In this document: positions 22,357-31,061 of the stretch, one piece after another | Layout of the letters: every line of letters begins with the position of its first letter | Position numbering within the stretch: the first letter of the stretch is position 1 | DNA from: Solimonas aquatica | Lineage (GTDB): Bacteria; Pseudomonadota; Gammaproteobacteria; Nevskiales; Nevskiaceae | Direction of reading: 5' to 3' | Assembly (NCBI RefSeq): GCF_900111015.1 | Contig: NZ_FOFS01000004.1 | Span: forward strand, 301,449-334,756 | Length of the DNA: 33,308 nucleotides | Position numbers and translations under genes: made by a program | The notes under the pieces: generated by a model | Seen by the model: only the letters and a program-made list of their open reading frames with translations | Told to the model about the DNA's origin: nothing | The model's database searches: none

Positions 22357-24293
22357 GCGTCAGCGCCCAGAGCATGGCGTCGCAGGCCGGCAAGCTCATC
22401 AACATCGACAACGGCGGCACCCTCACCGATTTCTGCCTGATCGATGGCGAGATGGTCTACCGCACCAAGTCGGTGACCACCCCCTACGATCTGTCGAAGT
22501 GCTTCTTCGACGGCCTGCGCAAGCTCAGCAGCGCGGTGTACGGCAAGGAAGACCTGCTGCGCCTGCTGCTGTCCACCGACCACATCCGCTATTCCACCAC
22601 GCAGGGCACCAATGCCCTGGTGGAACGCAAGGGGCAACGCCTGGGCCTGCTGCTGTCGGATATCGACGCCGCCCGCCTGCAGGCCGATGCGCAGAGCCGC
22701 GATGTCTTCGCCAGCCTGGTGGCAACACGCGTCGCCAGCCTGGATCTGAACCAGCCGGAAGCCGAGCTGGAGCTGAACCTCACCCGCGCCATCAACAATC
22801 TCGCCTCCGAAGGCGCCAACCGCATCGTGGTGGCGGTGGGCGGCGCCGGCCGTGAAGCCGCCGAGCAGCGCCTCAAGCGCATCCTGCTGAAGAAGTTTCC
22901 GCCGCATCTGCTCGGCGCGATTCCGCTGCTCTACTCGCATGAGGTGGTGCAGGACGAGGACGACAGCCGCCGCGTCTGGAGCGCGCTGTTCAATGCCTTC
23001 CTGCATCCGGCGATGGAGCGCTTCCTGTACAACGCCGAGCACCGCCTGCGCGAGTACAAGACCAAGAACCCGCTGCTGATCTTCCGCAACGACGGCGCCT
23101 CGGCGCGCATCTCGCGCACGGCGGCGGTGAAGACTTATTCCTCCGGCCCGCGCGGCGGCGCCGAAGGCGGCAAGGCCCTGGCACAGCACTATGGCTTCAA
23201 GCAGCTGCTGGGCATGGACATCGGCGGCACCACCACCGACCTGAGCCTGGTCTCGGGCGGTCAGGTGCGCACCGAGCGTCGCGGCAGGATCGAAGGCGTG
23301 AGCACCTCGCTGCCGCTCTGCGATGTGCTCAGCGTCGGCGTCGGCGGCTCGTCCATCATCAAGGTCGTGGGCGAGCGCATCCAGGTGGGTCCGGAATCCG
23401 TGGGCGGCGCGCCGGGACCGGCCTGCTTCGGTCTGGGCGGCACGCAGGCCACCATCACCGATGCCTTCCTGGTGCTAGGGCTGCTCGATCCGGCCAGCTA
23501 CTTCGGCGGCGAGCTGAAGATCGATATCGAACGCGCGCGCGCCGCCATCAGCGAACACATCGCCAAACCGCTGAAGCTCTCCGTGGAAGACGCCGCGCAG
23601 GCCATGGAACAGGCCTGGGTACTGAAGGTGGCCGACGCCCTGAAGGCCTACGCCCGCATCGACGCCGACACCACGCTCGCCGCCTTCGGTGGCGGCGGCC
23701 CCTTCGTGGCCTGTCGCATCGCCGAAGCCGCCGGCATCCGGCAGGTGGTGATTCCCGGTCTGGCGGCGGTGTTCTCCGCCTTCGGCATCGGCTTTTCCGA
23801 TATCGCACACGAGTACGAACTGCCGCTGGCCAGCCGCGACGCCGCCGGCCTGCGTGCCGCGCGCGAGCAGCTGCTGGAACGCGCCAAGCGCGGCATGTTC
23901 GCCGAAGGCTTTGATCTGGCCAGCTGCCAGATCGAAAGTTTCCTGCAGCACGAGGACACGCTGCTGCCGCTCAGCGGCGAGGCCCTGCCCGCGAAGCTGC
24001 CCGCACAGGGCGCGCTGAGCCTGCTGCTGAAAGTCACCCGCCCCATCGCCCGCGCGCAGCTCTCCGGCAGCTTCGGCAAGGCCCAGGCGGCGGCCAAGCC
24101 CGCCGGCAAGCGCGAGCTGCTGGCCGGCGGCAAGCACCAGGCCGTGCCGCTGTATCGCGTCGAGGAGCAGAGCGGCGGCGTGAAGGCCGCCGGCCCCTGC
24201 GTGCTGGAAGAAAGCTTCTTCACCGGCCGCGTCGAAGCCGGCTGGCAATTCGAAATCAATGCGGCAGGCGACATCCTGCTGAGCCGCGCCTGA
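22353..24293 (+). CDS. apcA: HyuA-like ATPase subunit of an acetophenone-carboxylase-type ketone carboxylase (first copy)
   Basis: A 646-aa protein of the hydantoinase-A/oxoprolinase/acetone-carboxylase beta group, which hydrolyses ATP to activate bicarbonate and ketone substrate. It has the acetate-kinase-like ATPase motifs: DNGGTLTD (residues 19-26, phosphate 1), MDIGGTTTDLSL (Asp289, phosphate 2) and FGGGGPFVAC (from Phe445, adenosine). It differs from the second HyuA at 24772 and is shorter. Two distinct HyuA subunits with one small subunit fit acetophenone carboxylase (core alpha, alpha', beta, gamma) rather than acetone carboxylase, which has only one. The operon order here is HyuA, small subunit, HyuA, HyuB. 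A GGGAG site precedes the ATG, which also overlaps a possible leader peptide. The symbol is by analogy. Confidence 0.8.
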   Translation: MSVSAQSMASQAGKLINIDNGGTLTDFCLIDGEMVYRTKSVTTPYDLSKCFFDGLRKLSSAVYGKEDLLRLLLSTDHIRYSTTQGTNALVERKGQRLGLLLSDIDAARLQADAQSRDVFASLVATRVASLDLNQPEAELELNLTRAINNLASEGANRIVVAVGGAGREAAEQRLKRILLKKFPPHLLGAIPLLYSHEVVQDEDDSRRVWSALFNAFLHPAMERFLYNAEHRLREYKTKNPLLIFRNDGASARISRTAAVKTYSSGPRGGAEGGKALAQHYGFKQLLGMDIGGTTTDLSLVSGGQVRTERRGRIEGVSTSLPLCDVLSVGVGGSSIIKVVGERIQVGPESVGGAPGPACFGLGGTQATITDAFLVLGLLDPASYFGGELKIDIERARAAISEHIAKPLKLSVEDAAQAMEQAWVLKVADALKAYARIDADTTLAAFGGGGPFVACRIAEAAGIRQVVIPGLAAVFSAFGIGFSDIAHEYELPLASRDAAGLRAAREQLLERAKRGMFAEGFDLASCQIESFLQHEDTLLPLSGEALPAKLPAQGALSLLLKVTRPIARAQLSGSFGKAQAAAKPAGKRELLAGGKHQAVPLYRVEEQSGGVKAAGPCVLEESFFTGRVEAGWQFEINAAGDILLSRA

Positions 24294-24311
24294 TCGCGAG
24301 GCAACCCGAAC

Positions 24312-24746
24312 ATGAAAGTCCTGATCACCGAATATCTGCGCATCAACCTCGATACCGAGCAATGGGAATGCCGCCGCTGCGGCCACGAACATGGCAGCGC
24401 GCGCGACAACTACAAGAAGGGCCTGCTGGTTTATGACCGCGACCCGCGCGAGGTCCACAAGCCGCTGCTGGACCCCGCCAAGTACGAGCGCACCTACTCG
24501 CCCGATCCCAACTGGTGCCGCATCCTGGAGTACTACTGCGCGCAGTGCGGAACCCTGGTGGAAGCCGAATACCTGCCGCCCGGTCATCCGCCGCTGCACG
24601 ACATCGAACTGGATATCGATGCGCTGAAGCTGCAATGGAAGGATCGCCAGGAAGTCACCGAACCGCCTGTCGGCCCGGACCTCGCCCTGGAGAAGGTCCT
24701 CAACCATCGCGCCCTGCATGCCAGGACGCACGGCCATCAGCACTGA
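24312..24746 (+). CDS. apcB: Small zinc-ribbon subunit of the ketone carboxylase (gamma-like)
   Basis: A 144-aa protein, about the 15 kDa expected for the small acetophenone carboxylase subunit and shorter than acetone carboxylase gamma. It has a Cys pair at 20/23 (WECRRCGHEHG) and another at 76/79 (YYCAQCGTL), with Cys69 close by, so a zinc ribbon is predicted. YLPPGHPPLHDIELD near residue 86-100 resembles the conserved end of acetone carboxylase gamma subunits. It lies 18 bases after the first HyuA gene, with GAGG upstream of the ATG, and 25 bases before the second HyuA gene. Its likely role is structural, holding the large subunits together. Confidence 0.8.
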   Translation: MKVLITEYLRINLDTEQWECRRCGHEHGSARDNYKKGLLVYDRDPREVHKPLLDPAKYERTYSPDPNWCRILEYYCAQCGTLVEAEYLPPGHPPLHDIELDIDALKLQWKDRQEVTEPPVGPDLALEKVLNHRALHARTHGHQH

Positions 24747-24771
24747 AGAACCGCGAGCCTAGAGACAAGCG

Positions 24772-26901
24772 ATGAAACGAGTATCCGTCGATATCGGTGG
24801 CACGTTCACCGACTGCTTCGTGGTCTGGGACAACCAGTACATCGAAGGCAAGGCCCTGACCACGCATCACAACCTGGCCCTGGGCTTCAATGACTCGCTG
24901 GGCGATGCCTGCCGCCAGCTGAAGCTGGAGCCGGCCACGCTGCTCTCGGAAGTGGATTCGGTGCGCTATTCCACGACCCTGGGCACCAATGCCCTGATCG
25001 AGCGCAAGGGGCCGCGCGTGGGCCTGCTGGTCACCACCGGCTTCAAGAGCACCATCCCGCTGTCGCGTGCGCGCGGCTACGGCGAAGGCCTGCCGGAATC
25101 CGCGCAGATGGACATCCCCAATGCCTCGCGCCCGCAGCCCATCGTGCCCATTCCGATGATCCGCGAGGTGCGCGAGCGCGTGGATTATCTGGGCAAGGTG
25201 TTCTGGGATCTGGACGAGGACGATGTGCGCCTGCGCATCCGCGAGCTGGTGGACGCCGGCGCCGAAGCGCTGGTGGTGATGTTCACCAACAGCGTGGTCA
25301 ATCCCGCGCACGAGCTGCGCGTGCGCGAGATTTTCCTGGAGGAATATCCCGCGCATCTGCTCGGCGCCATTCCCATGCTGCTCTCGCATCAGGTGGCCGG
25401 CCGCAAGGGCGAGTATGCGCGCGGCACCTCCACGATCATGGACGCCTTCCTGCACCAGATCATGTATCACGGTCTGGGCACGCTGGAACTCAACCTGCGC
25501 GCGCAGGGCTATACCAAGCCCATGCTGGTCAGCCACAACTCCGGCGGCATGGCGCAGCTCAATTCCACCGACGCGCTGCAGACCGTGCACTCCGGCCCGG
25601 TGTCCGGCATCGCCGCCAGCGAGCATCTGGCGGCGGTGGCCCAGCTGGGCAATGTGGTGGCCACCGACATGGGCGGCACCAGCTTCGACATCGGCATCGT
25701 CGATCAGGGCGGCGTGAAGCATTACGACTTCAATCCGGTGATCGACCGCTGGCTGGTGTCCATTCCCATGGTGCATCTGGTCACGCTCGGCGCCGGTGGC
25801 GGTTCCATCGCGCGCTACGACCGTCTGTTCGGCTCGGTGGAAATCGGTCCGCAGTCGGCGGGCTCCGATCCGGGCCCGGCCTGCTACGACCGTGGCGGCC
25901 TCAAGCCCACGGTCACCGATGCCGACCTGCTGCTGGGTTATCTGGACCCGAAGAACTACGCCGGCGGCCGCATCCCGCTCAATGCCCGCCGCGCACGCCA
26001 GGCCGTGGAAGATCAGCTCTGCGATGAGCTGGACATGGACGTGGTGGCATGCGCCAAGCTGATCAAGCGCAATGTCGATGCGAGCATGGCCAATGGCATC
26101 GCCACCGAGCTGCGCACGCGCGGCTATGAACCCCGCGACTTCACCATCCTGGCCTATGGCGGCAACGGCCCGCTGCATGCCTGTGGCATCGCCAATGCGC
26201 TGGGCGTGAGCCGGATCCTGGCGCCGCCCTACTCCTCCACCTTCTCGGCTTGCGGCGCCGGCAACGTCAACCAGATGCACATCCACGAGATGAGCACCTG
26301 GACCGTGCTGTTCGACGCCAATGCCAAGACCTTCTTCTCCGACTACGACAGCTTCAACGCCCATGTCGAGGAGCTGGAACGGCGCGGCCGCGAGGACCTG
26401 ACGCGTCAGGGCATGAACGCCGCCGATGTGCGCTACCGCCTGGAGCTGGACATGCGCTACGGCAACCAGCGCGTGCAGACCGCTGTGGTCACGCCGCTGC
26501 TGCGTCTGAAATCGCAGAAGGACGTGCTGGCGCTGATGGACCAGTTCCATCAGAGCTACGGCGCGCGCTTCGGCGAAGGCAGCCAGTCGCCGGAAACCGG
26601 CGTGCGCATCAACACCCTGCGCGTCTGCGCCTATGTGGAACAGCCCAAGGTCACCTTCGCGCCGCTCACGCTCACCGACAAGACCCTGCCGCCGCCCGCG
26701 CCGGTGGGCCAGCGCGAATGCCATTTCGTCAGTCGCGACAAGCCGCTGGCCACGCCGATCTACGACGAGCAGGCCCTGGCCGAAGGCACGCGCATCGCCG
26801 GCCCCGCCATCGTGGTCACCCGCGCCACCACCTATCTGGTGGAACCGGACTGGACCTATCAGGCCGCGGCGCAAGGCGGCGTGTGGTTCTTTAAACAGTA
26901 A
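24772..26901 (+). CDS. apcC: HyuA-like ATPase subunit of the ketone carboxylase (second copy)
   Basis: A 709-aa protein, close to the usual ~717 for acetone carboxylase beta. ATPase motifs are textbook: VDIGGTFTD (Asp7-Asp14), ATDMGGTSFDIGIV (Asp299) and AYGGNGPLHACGIA (from Ala461). RYSTTLGTNALIERKG and LGAIPMLLSHQVAGRKGEY are also typical. Compared with the first HyuA it has a complete C-terminal domain with VCAYVEQPKVTFAP and the ending GVWFFKQ. It is followed by a 110-bp gap holding a REP doublet before the HyuB gene. It probably phosphorylates ketone or bicarbonate for carboxylation on the HyuB subunit. Assignment to Apc subunit C is by order only. Confidence 0.85.
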   Translation: MKRVSVDIGGTFTDCFVVWDNQYIEGKALTTHHNLALGFNDSLGDACRQLKLEPATLLSEVDSVRYSTTLGTNALIERKGPRVGLLVTTGFKSTIPLSRARGYGEGLPESAQMDIPNASRPQPIVPIPMIREVRERVDYLGKVFWDLDEDDVRLRIRELVDAGAEALVVMFTNSVVNPAHELRVREIFLEEYPAHLLGAIPMLLSHQVAGRKGEYARGTSTIMDAFLHQIMYHGLGTLELNLRAQGYTKPMLVSHNSGGMAQLNSTDALQTVHSGPVSGIAASEHLAAVAQLGNVVATDMGGTSFDIGIVDQGGVKHYDFNPVIDRWLVSIPMVHLVTLGAGGGSIARYDRLFGSVEIGPQSAGSDPGPACYDRGGLKPTVTDADLLLGYLDPKNYAGGRIPLNARRARQAVEDQLCDELDMDVVACAKLIKRNVDASMANGIATELRTRGYEPRDFTILAYGGNGPLHACGIANALGVSRILAPPYSSTFSACGAGNVNQMHIHEMSTWTVLFDANAKTFFSDYDSFNAHVEELERRGREDLTRQGMNAADVRYRLELDMRYGNQRVQTAVVTPLLRLKSQKDVLALMDQFHQSYGARFGEGSQSPETGVRINTLRVCAYVEQPKVTFAPLTLTDKTLPPPAPVGQRECHFVSRDKPLATPIYDEQALAEGTRIAGPAIVVTRATTYLVEPDWTYQAAAQGGVWFFKQ

Positions 26902-26910
26902 TCGCAGTTC

Positions 26911-26998
26911 GTAGGGCGGGTTAGGCGCGACAGCGCCGTAACCCGCCATCACGCGCGGTCCGGCGGGTTACGCGCCTTGTGGCGCTAACCCGCCCTAC
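26911..26998. repeat. REP-like doublet (two inverted palindromic units)
   Basis: Unit 1 (26911-26947) begins GTAGGGCGGGTTAGGCGCG and ends TAACCCGCC. The inverse of unit 2 (26962-26998) begins GTAGGGCGGGTTAGCGCC and ends TAACCCGCC. The two 37-bp units face each other across 14 bases, so the whole block can fold into one long hairpin. A single related unit lies at 33146-33182. This is the structure of extragenic REP doublets. It lies inside the carboxylase operon, between two genes whose products should be made in equal amounts. Confidence 0.82.
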
Positions 26999-27011
26999 GA
27001 AGGAGAGACAA

Positions 27012-29285
27012 ATGCACGACAAGATTTCTGCCGAAGAACAGGTCCTGATCGACAAGTTCCTCGCCGACAACAAGCTGTTCCTCGGCCCCGATCCCGAGAT
27101 CATGCGCAATCACTCGATCCAGCCGCGCTCCAGCGTGGAGGACGAGATCCTGAAGAAGGGCCTGGACACGCATCAGGTGCACCATGTGCGCGGCCTGATC
27201 AATGCCGCGCTCTCGGAAGCCTTCAGCATGGTCAACCAGATGGGTGCTGCGCCCGGCGCCAAATGGGGCGATCTGGTCACCGGCATCTACACCGCGCAGG
27301 GCGATCTGGCCATGATCGCGCCGCACGGCATCATCGCCTTCGCCGCCTGCTGCTTCTATCCGATCCGCTTCATCATCAAGAACTGGATCACCGACCCCAC
27401 CGTGGGTGTTAAGGACGGCGACGGCTTCATCCACAACGACGCGCGCTACGGCGGGGTGCACAACACCGACCAGTCGATGATGATGCCGCTGTTCTACAAG
27501 GGCGAGCTGGTGTGCTGGCTGTCCAGCACCATCCACGAGGGCGAGAACGGTGCCTGCGAGCCGGGCGGCATGCCGGCCGCTGCGGAGAGCAAGTACGACG
27601 AGGGCATCAAGATGTCGCCCTTCAAGGTGGTGGAGAACTTCCGCCTGAAGCGCGACCTGGTCACCTTCCTGCAGAACTCGGTGCGCGATCCCAAGCTGCA
27701 GCTGGAAGACATGAAGGTGAAGCTGCACGCGGTGATGCGCCTGCGGGAACGCATCATCGCCATCCTCGACCAGTTCGGTCGCGACGCGCTGATGGGCACG
27801 CTGCGCCTGCATCTGGAAGACACCGAAACCGAGATGCGCCGCCGCATCCGCGAGATGCCGGACGGCACCACGCGCGTGCTGCAGTTCATGGACTCCAGCC
27901 TGCGCGAGAACTGCCTGCAGAAGCTGAGCCTGGCGATCACGGTCAAGGGCGAGCGCCTGATCATGGACTTCCGCGGCAGCGCGCCGCAGTTCATGAACCG
28001 CGCGGTGAACACCAACATCGCCTCGTTCAAGGCGGCGCTGTGCACCGGCCTGCTGCAGAACATCTGGCCGGATCTGCCGCACACCATGGCGGTGCTCTCG
28101 CCCATCGAGATCATCAGCGACCGCAACTCGATCATCGACGCCGAAGGCGAGATGCCGCAGGCCATGAGCCTGATGCCGATGTTCAAGGCCTGCGTGGCCT
28201 GGACCATCCCGATGAACAAGCTCAACTACAGCGTGCCGACGCGCTACTCGGCGATCATCGCCTCGCAGTACGACCAGGCCGCCACCTTCATCTACGGCGG
28301 CCTCACCCAGCACGGCGATGTCACCGGCAACTTCTGCTCCGACATCAACGGCAACGGCCAGGGCGCGCGCAGCCATGCCGACGGCGAGCACTCGGTGTCG
28401 CCGGTGTTCGGCTTCATGTGCGATTCGGGCGAGCAGGAGATCAACGAGGAAGACACCCCCATCATCCGCCTGGGCGCACAGCGTCTGGCCAAGGACCGCA
28501 TCGGCTGGGGCAAGTATCGCGGCGGCATGGGCTATGAGCAGATCGCCACCGCGCGCGGCTCGGGCATGTGGGGCTTCATGACCGGCTGCGAAGGCAGCAA
28601 GTTCCCCAGCGCGCAGGGCCTGTTCGGCGGCTATTCCTGCCCGTCCTACCAGCTGCTCAAGATCAAGGGCATCAACATCTTCGAAGAGCTGCGCAAGGAC
28701 CCGAAGGTGGTGGAAGTGTTCGACATCGTCGAGCTGATGAACAAGCAGCCCATCAAGGGCGGCCAGTACAGCAGCAATGACATGGGCATGACCTTCGAGC
28801 TGTGCAATGAAGGCGAGATCTACATGATCTGCCAGGGTTCGGGCGGCGGTTACGGTGATGTGCTGGAACGCGATCCCAAGCTGGTGATGAAGGATCTGGC
28901 CGAAGACCTGATGTCGCACGAGAACGCGCGCGATATCTACAAGGTGGTCTACGACGAGAAGACCCTGATCGTGGATGAGCAGGCCACCGCCGAGCTGCGC
29001 GCGCAGACGCGCCTGGCGCGCATCCAGCGCGGCAAGCCTTTCGAGCAGTTCTGCATCGAATGGGTCAAGCCCGAGCCGCCCACCAACGTGCCCTACTTCG
29101 GCAGCTGGAACGACAACAGCGTGATCTGGACCGTGAATCCCGCCATCGGCCTGCGCAGCAACATGCCGGCCAGCGCGATGAGCGGCGTGTTCATGCCCAA
29201 TCCCAAGGATCTGCAGATCCTGCAACTGCAGGCACAGAACGAGGCTTTGAAAGCGAAGCTGGCGGCGTGCGAAAGCAAGGCTTGA
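27012..29285 (+). CDS. apcD: HyuB-like catalytic subunit of the ketone carboxylase
   Basis: A 757-aa protein. The start at 27012 follows AAGGAGAG; an in-frame ATG at 26979 lies inside the REP block and is rejected. Its length matches the acetone carboxylase alpha subunit rather than the 500-600 aa of hydantoinase B. Residues HNDARYGGVHNTDQ give His150 and Asp153, and SSTIHEGE gives His175; from memory these are the same residues reported as Mn ligands in Xanthobacter acetone carboxylase alpha. CEPGGMPAAAE and VNTNIASFKAALCTGLLQNIWPDLPH are further family motifs. The C-terminus ends in a coiled-coil-like heptad stretch (LQILQLQAQNEALKAKLAA). Predicted role: carboxylation of the enol-phosphate to a beta-keto acid. 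Which Apc letter applies is uncertain. Confidence 0.87.
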   Translation: MHDKISAEEQVLIDKFLADNKLFLGPDPEIMRNHSIQPRSSVEDEILKKGLDTHQVHHVRGLINAALSEAFSMVNQMGAAPGAKWGDLVTGIYTAQGDLAMIAPHGIIAFAACCFYPIRFIIKNWITDPTVGVKDGDGFIHNDARYGGVHNTDQSMMMPLFYKGELVCWLSSTIHEGENGACEPGGMPAAAESKYDEGIKMSPFKVVENFRLKRDLVTFLQNSVRDPKLQLEDMKVKLHAVMRLRERIIAILDQFGRDALMGTLRLHLEDTETEMRRRIREMPDGTTRVLQFMDSSLRENCLQKLSLAITVKGERLIMDFRGSAPQFMNRAVNTNIASFKAALCTGLLQNIWPDLPHTMAVLSPIEIISDRNSIIDAEGEMPQAMSLMPMFKACVAWTIPMNKLNYSVPTRYSAIIASQYDQAATFIYGGLTQHGDVTGNFCSDINGNGQGARSHADGEHSVSPVFGFMCDSGEQEINEEDTPIIRLGAQRLAKDRIGWGKYRGGMGYEQIATARGSGMWGFMTGCEGSKFPSAQGLFGGYSCPSYQLLKIKGINIFEELRKDPKVVEVFDIVELMNKQPIKGGQYSSNDMGMTFELCNEGEIYMICQGSGGGYGDVLERDPKLVMKDLAEDLMSHENARDIYKVVYDEKTLIVDEQATAELRAQTRLARIQRGKPFEQFCIEWVKPEPPTNVPYFGSWNDNSVIWTVNPAIGLRSNMPASAMSGVFMPNPKDLQILQLQAQNEALKAKLAACESKA

Positions 29286-29302
29286 GCGGTGGGGAAGCGC
29301 GG

Positions 29303-29359
29303 CTTGCCCGTTCATCCCGATTCGGCACAACAGAACATCGAAGCGGATGAACGGGCAAG
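29303..29359 (+). other. Long hairpin between the HyuB and SDR genes
   Basis: CTTGCCCGTTCATCC (29303-29317) and GGATGAACGGGCAAG (29345-29359) form a perfect 15-bp stem around a 27-nt loop, 17 bases after the HyuB stop and 23 bases before the SDR start. No T-run follows, so it is not a standard terminator. It may protect the upstream mRNA from 3' decay, serve as an RNase processing site, or be a dispersed element. Confidence 0.65.
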
Positions 29360-29382
29360 ACCCGCCCATGGAGGAGAACCAG

Positions 29383-30210
29383 ATGAGTGAGCAATACGAT
29401 TACGGCAAGGCCTTTCGCCTCGACGGCAAGACCGCCCTGGTCAGCGGCGCGGCGCGCGGCATCGGCGCGGCCATCGCCCAGGCCCTGGCGCAGGCCGGCG
29501 CGGCGGTGGTGGTCAGCGATGTCGCCGAAGGCGCGGGCCGCGAGACGGTGGCCGCCATCGTCAAGGCCGGCGGTCGCGCCGCCTTCCAGAAGCTGGACGT
29601 GACGCAGGAAAGCCAGTGGCAGGCGGCGATTGCCGCGAGCATCGCGCAGTTCGGCGGCCTGGACGTGCTGGTCAACAATGCCGGCATCGAAACCAGCGCC
29701 CTGCTCACGCAGTGCTCGCTGGAAGACTTCCGCCGCGTGCAGCAGGTGAATGTCGAAGGCGTGTTCCTGGGCGTCAAGCACGCGGTGGCGGCGATGTCGC
29801 CCGGCGGCGCCGCCGGACGCGGCGGCAGCATCGTCAATCTGTCCTCGGTGGCGGGTCTGATCGGCACCACCGGACACATCGCCTATCACGCTTCCAAGGG
29901 CGCGGTGCGCCTGCTGACGAAAGCCGCTGCCGTGGAATGCGCGCAGCTGGGCACGGGGGTGCGCATCAACTCGGTCCATCCGGCCATCGTCGCCACCGCC
30001 ATGGGCACGCAGTTCGTGCAGGACTTCGTGGATCTGAAAATCATGCCGGACTACGCCACCGCCGAGGCCGCGTTCAAGGCCGCGCATCCCATGGGCCGCT
30101 TCGGCGCACCCAGCGATATCGCCAGCGCGGTGCTGTACCTGGCCTCCGATGCCGCGCGCTGGATCACCGGCAGCGAGCTGGTGCTCGACGGCGGATACAC
30201 CGCCGCATGA
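29383..30210 (+). CDS. Short-chain dehydrogenase, probable secondary alcohol dehydrogenase
   Basis: A 275-aa classical SDR. The start at 29383 is 6 bases after GAGGAG. Motifs: SGAARGIG for cofactor binding (residues 21-28), Asp46 at the end of strand 2, which favours NAD over NADP, NNAG at 98-101, NLSS around 152-155 and YHASK (Tyr168, Lys172). The C-terminal ITGSELVLDGGYTAA is standard. In the ethylbenzene pathway the (S)-1-phenylethanol dehydrogenase Ped is an SDR encoded beside acetophenone carboxylase, so by context this enzyme likely oxidises a secondary alcohol to the ketone that is then carboxylated. A 3-hydroxyacyl dehydrogenase or other SDR activity cannot be excluded. Its stop overlaps the next start by 4 bases. 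Confidence 0.85.
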   Translation: MSEQYDYGKAFRLDGKTALVSGAARGIGAAIAQALAQAGAAVVVSDVAEGAGRETVAAIVKAGGRAAFQKLDVTQESQWQAAIAASIAQFGGLDVLVNNAGIETSALLTQCSLEDFRRVQQVNVEGVFLGVKHAVAAMSPGGAAGRGGSIVNLSSVAGLIGTTGHIAYHASKGAVRLLTKAAAVECAQLGTGVRINSVHPAIVATAMGTQFVQDFVDLKIMPDYATAEAAFKAAHPMGRFGAPSDIASAVLYLASDAARWITGSELVLDGGYTAA

Positions 30211-31040
30211 GCCAGCTCGACGCAGTGCTGCAGCGTGGCCATGCGCTGTGGCTGGACTACACGCGCTATGCCGGTGATCTGCTCGCCGGCGGGCGCATTC
30301 CCTGGCTGGACGCCACGGGCTACGTCGCCTGGCAGCGCAAGGCGCAGGGCCTGCTCAAGAGCGATGTGCTGAGTCTGGACGTGCAGCAGGTCGTGCTGGC
30401 CTGGCTGGCGGCGCACGGCGCGCTGCGCGAGGCCATGGCGGCCAAGCGCCGCGCGGTGTATCCGCTCAAGACCCTGCTTGCCGACGAAGCGCTGCGCGCG
30501 CATCTGCAGGAGCTGGCCGCCGGACTGCGCGCGAGCTTCGCGCAGACGCCGCTGGCCCTGGTCTGCCCCACGCCCAGGCTCTGGCTGCTGCAGGCCTATC
30601 GTCTCGCGCATGGCGACGAGGCACAGACCGAGATCGGCGAGGACGAGATCGACAGCGCCAGCCTGTATCTGGCCGACTTCCTGCGCGCCTTCGGCGAGTC
30701 CGGCCTGGATGTGCTGCTGCTCGGCGAAACCGCCGACAGCGAACCGGCCCCGCCGGCAGTGCTCGCCCTGTATCAGAGCGCCCTCAATGTCGCCGCCCAC
30801 TATCGCTGGCGCTGCGCGCTGCTCTCGCCCGGCGGGCGCTGCGAAGATGCCGAGGGCATCGATCTGCAGATCGCGCCGCAGCCTGCGGCCAAGGGCCCCG
30901 CCGGTCTGCTGCTGGCTGCGGACTTCTGGGATGGCGCGCCGCCGCCGGCCTGTCCGCCCGGCGGCCTGCGTTATGTCGAAATCCCCGCCGGCGCGCAGCC
31001 GGAGGCCGTGCTGCAGCGTCTGGCCACGCTGCGCGGCTGA
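30207..31040 (+). CDS. Unrecognised 277-aa protein, candidate fifth carboxylase subunit
   Basis: The ATG overlaps the SDR stop (ATGA), so the two are coupled, and the ligase gene begins 21 bases later. I see no motif that names a family, no signal peptide and no transmembrane helix. The protein is Ala/Leu-rich and mostly helical to about residue 185 (WLDATGYVAWQRKAQGLLKS, LYLADFLRAFGESGLDVLLL). A beta/alpha-type tail follows, with ALLSPGGRCEDAEGIDLQIAPQ. Acetophenone carboxylase needs a fifth subunit of about 34 kDa (ApcE) that is unlike other carboxylase subunits, and in Aromatoleum it belongs to the same cluster. Size, position and coupling make this protein a candidate, but homology is not shown. 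Confidence 0.6.
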   Translation: MSQLDAVLQRGHALWLDYTRYAGDLLAGGRIPWLDATGYVAWQRKAQGLLKSDVLSLDVQQVVLAWLAAHGALREAMAAKRRAVYPLKTLLADEALRAHLQELAAGLRASFAQTPLALVCPTPRLWLLQAYRLAHGDEAQTEIGEDEIDSASLYLADFLRAFGESGLDVLLLGETADSEPAPPAVLALYQSALNVAAHYRWRCALLSPGGRCEDAEGIDLQIAPQPAAKGPAGLLLAADFWDGAPPPACPPGGLRYVEIPAGAQPEAVLQRLATLRG

Positions 31041-31061
31041 TCACCCATTCGAGGAACAAGC

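Noticed and set aside
26979-27011. Upstream start for the HyuB gene
   Set aside because: That ATG lies inside the REP block. The ATG at 27012 has AAGGAGAG just upstream and restores the expected residue numbering.
22353-29285. Acetone carboxylase (acxABC)
   Set aside because: Acetone carboxylase has one HyuA, one HyuB and one gamma subunit. The second HyuA, shorter small subunit, SDR and ligase fit the acetophenone type better, though acetone as substrate is not excluded.
22353-29285. Hydantoinase or 5-oxoprolinase genes
   Set aside because: The HyuB protein is about 200 residues too long and carries acetone-carboxylase metal residues; a zinc-ribbon subunit is also present, which hydantoinases lack.
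24700-29369. Two minus-strand open frames of 750 and 794 codons over the carboxylase genes
   Set aside because: They are opposite highly conserved HyuA/HyuB genes and share the same artefactual composition.
29383-30210. FabG (3-oxoacyl-ACP reductase)
   Set aside because: The SDR core is similar, but Asp46 points to NAD, and the neighbours are carboxylase and ligase genes, not fatty acid synthesis genes.
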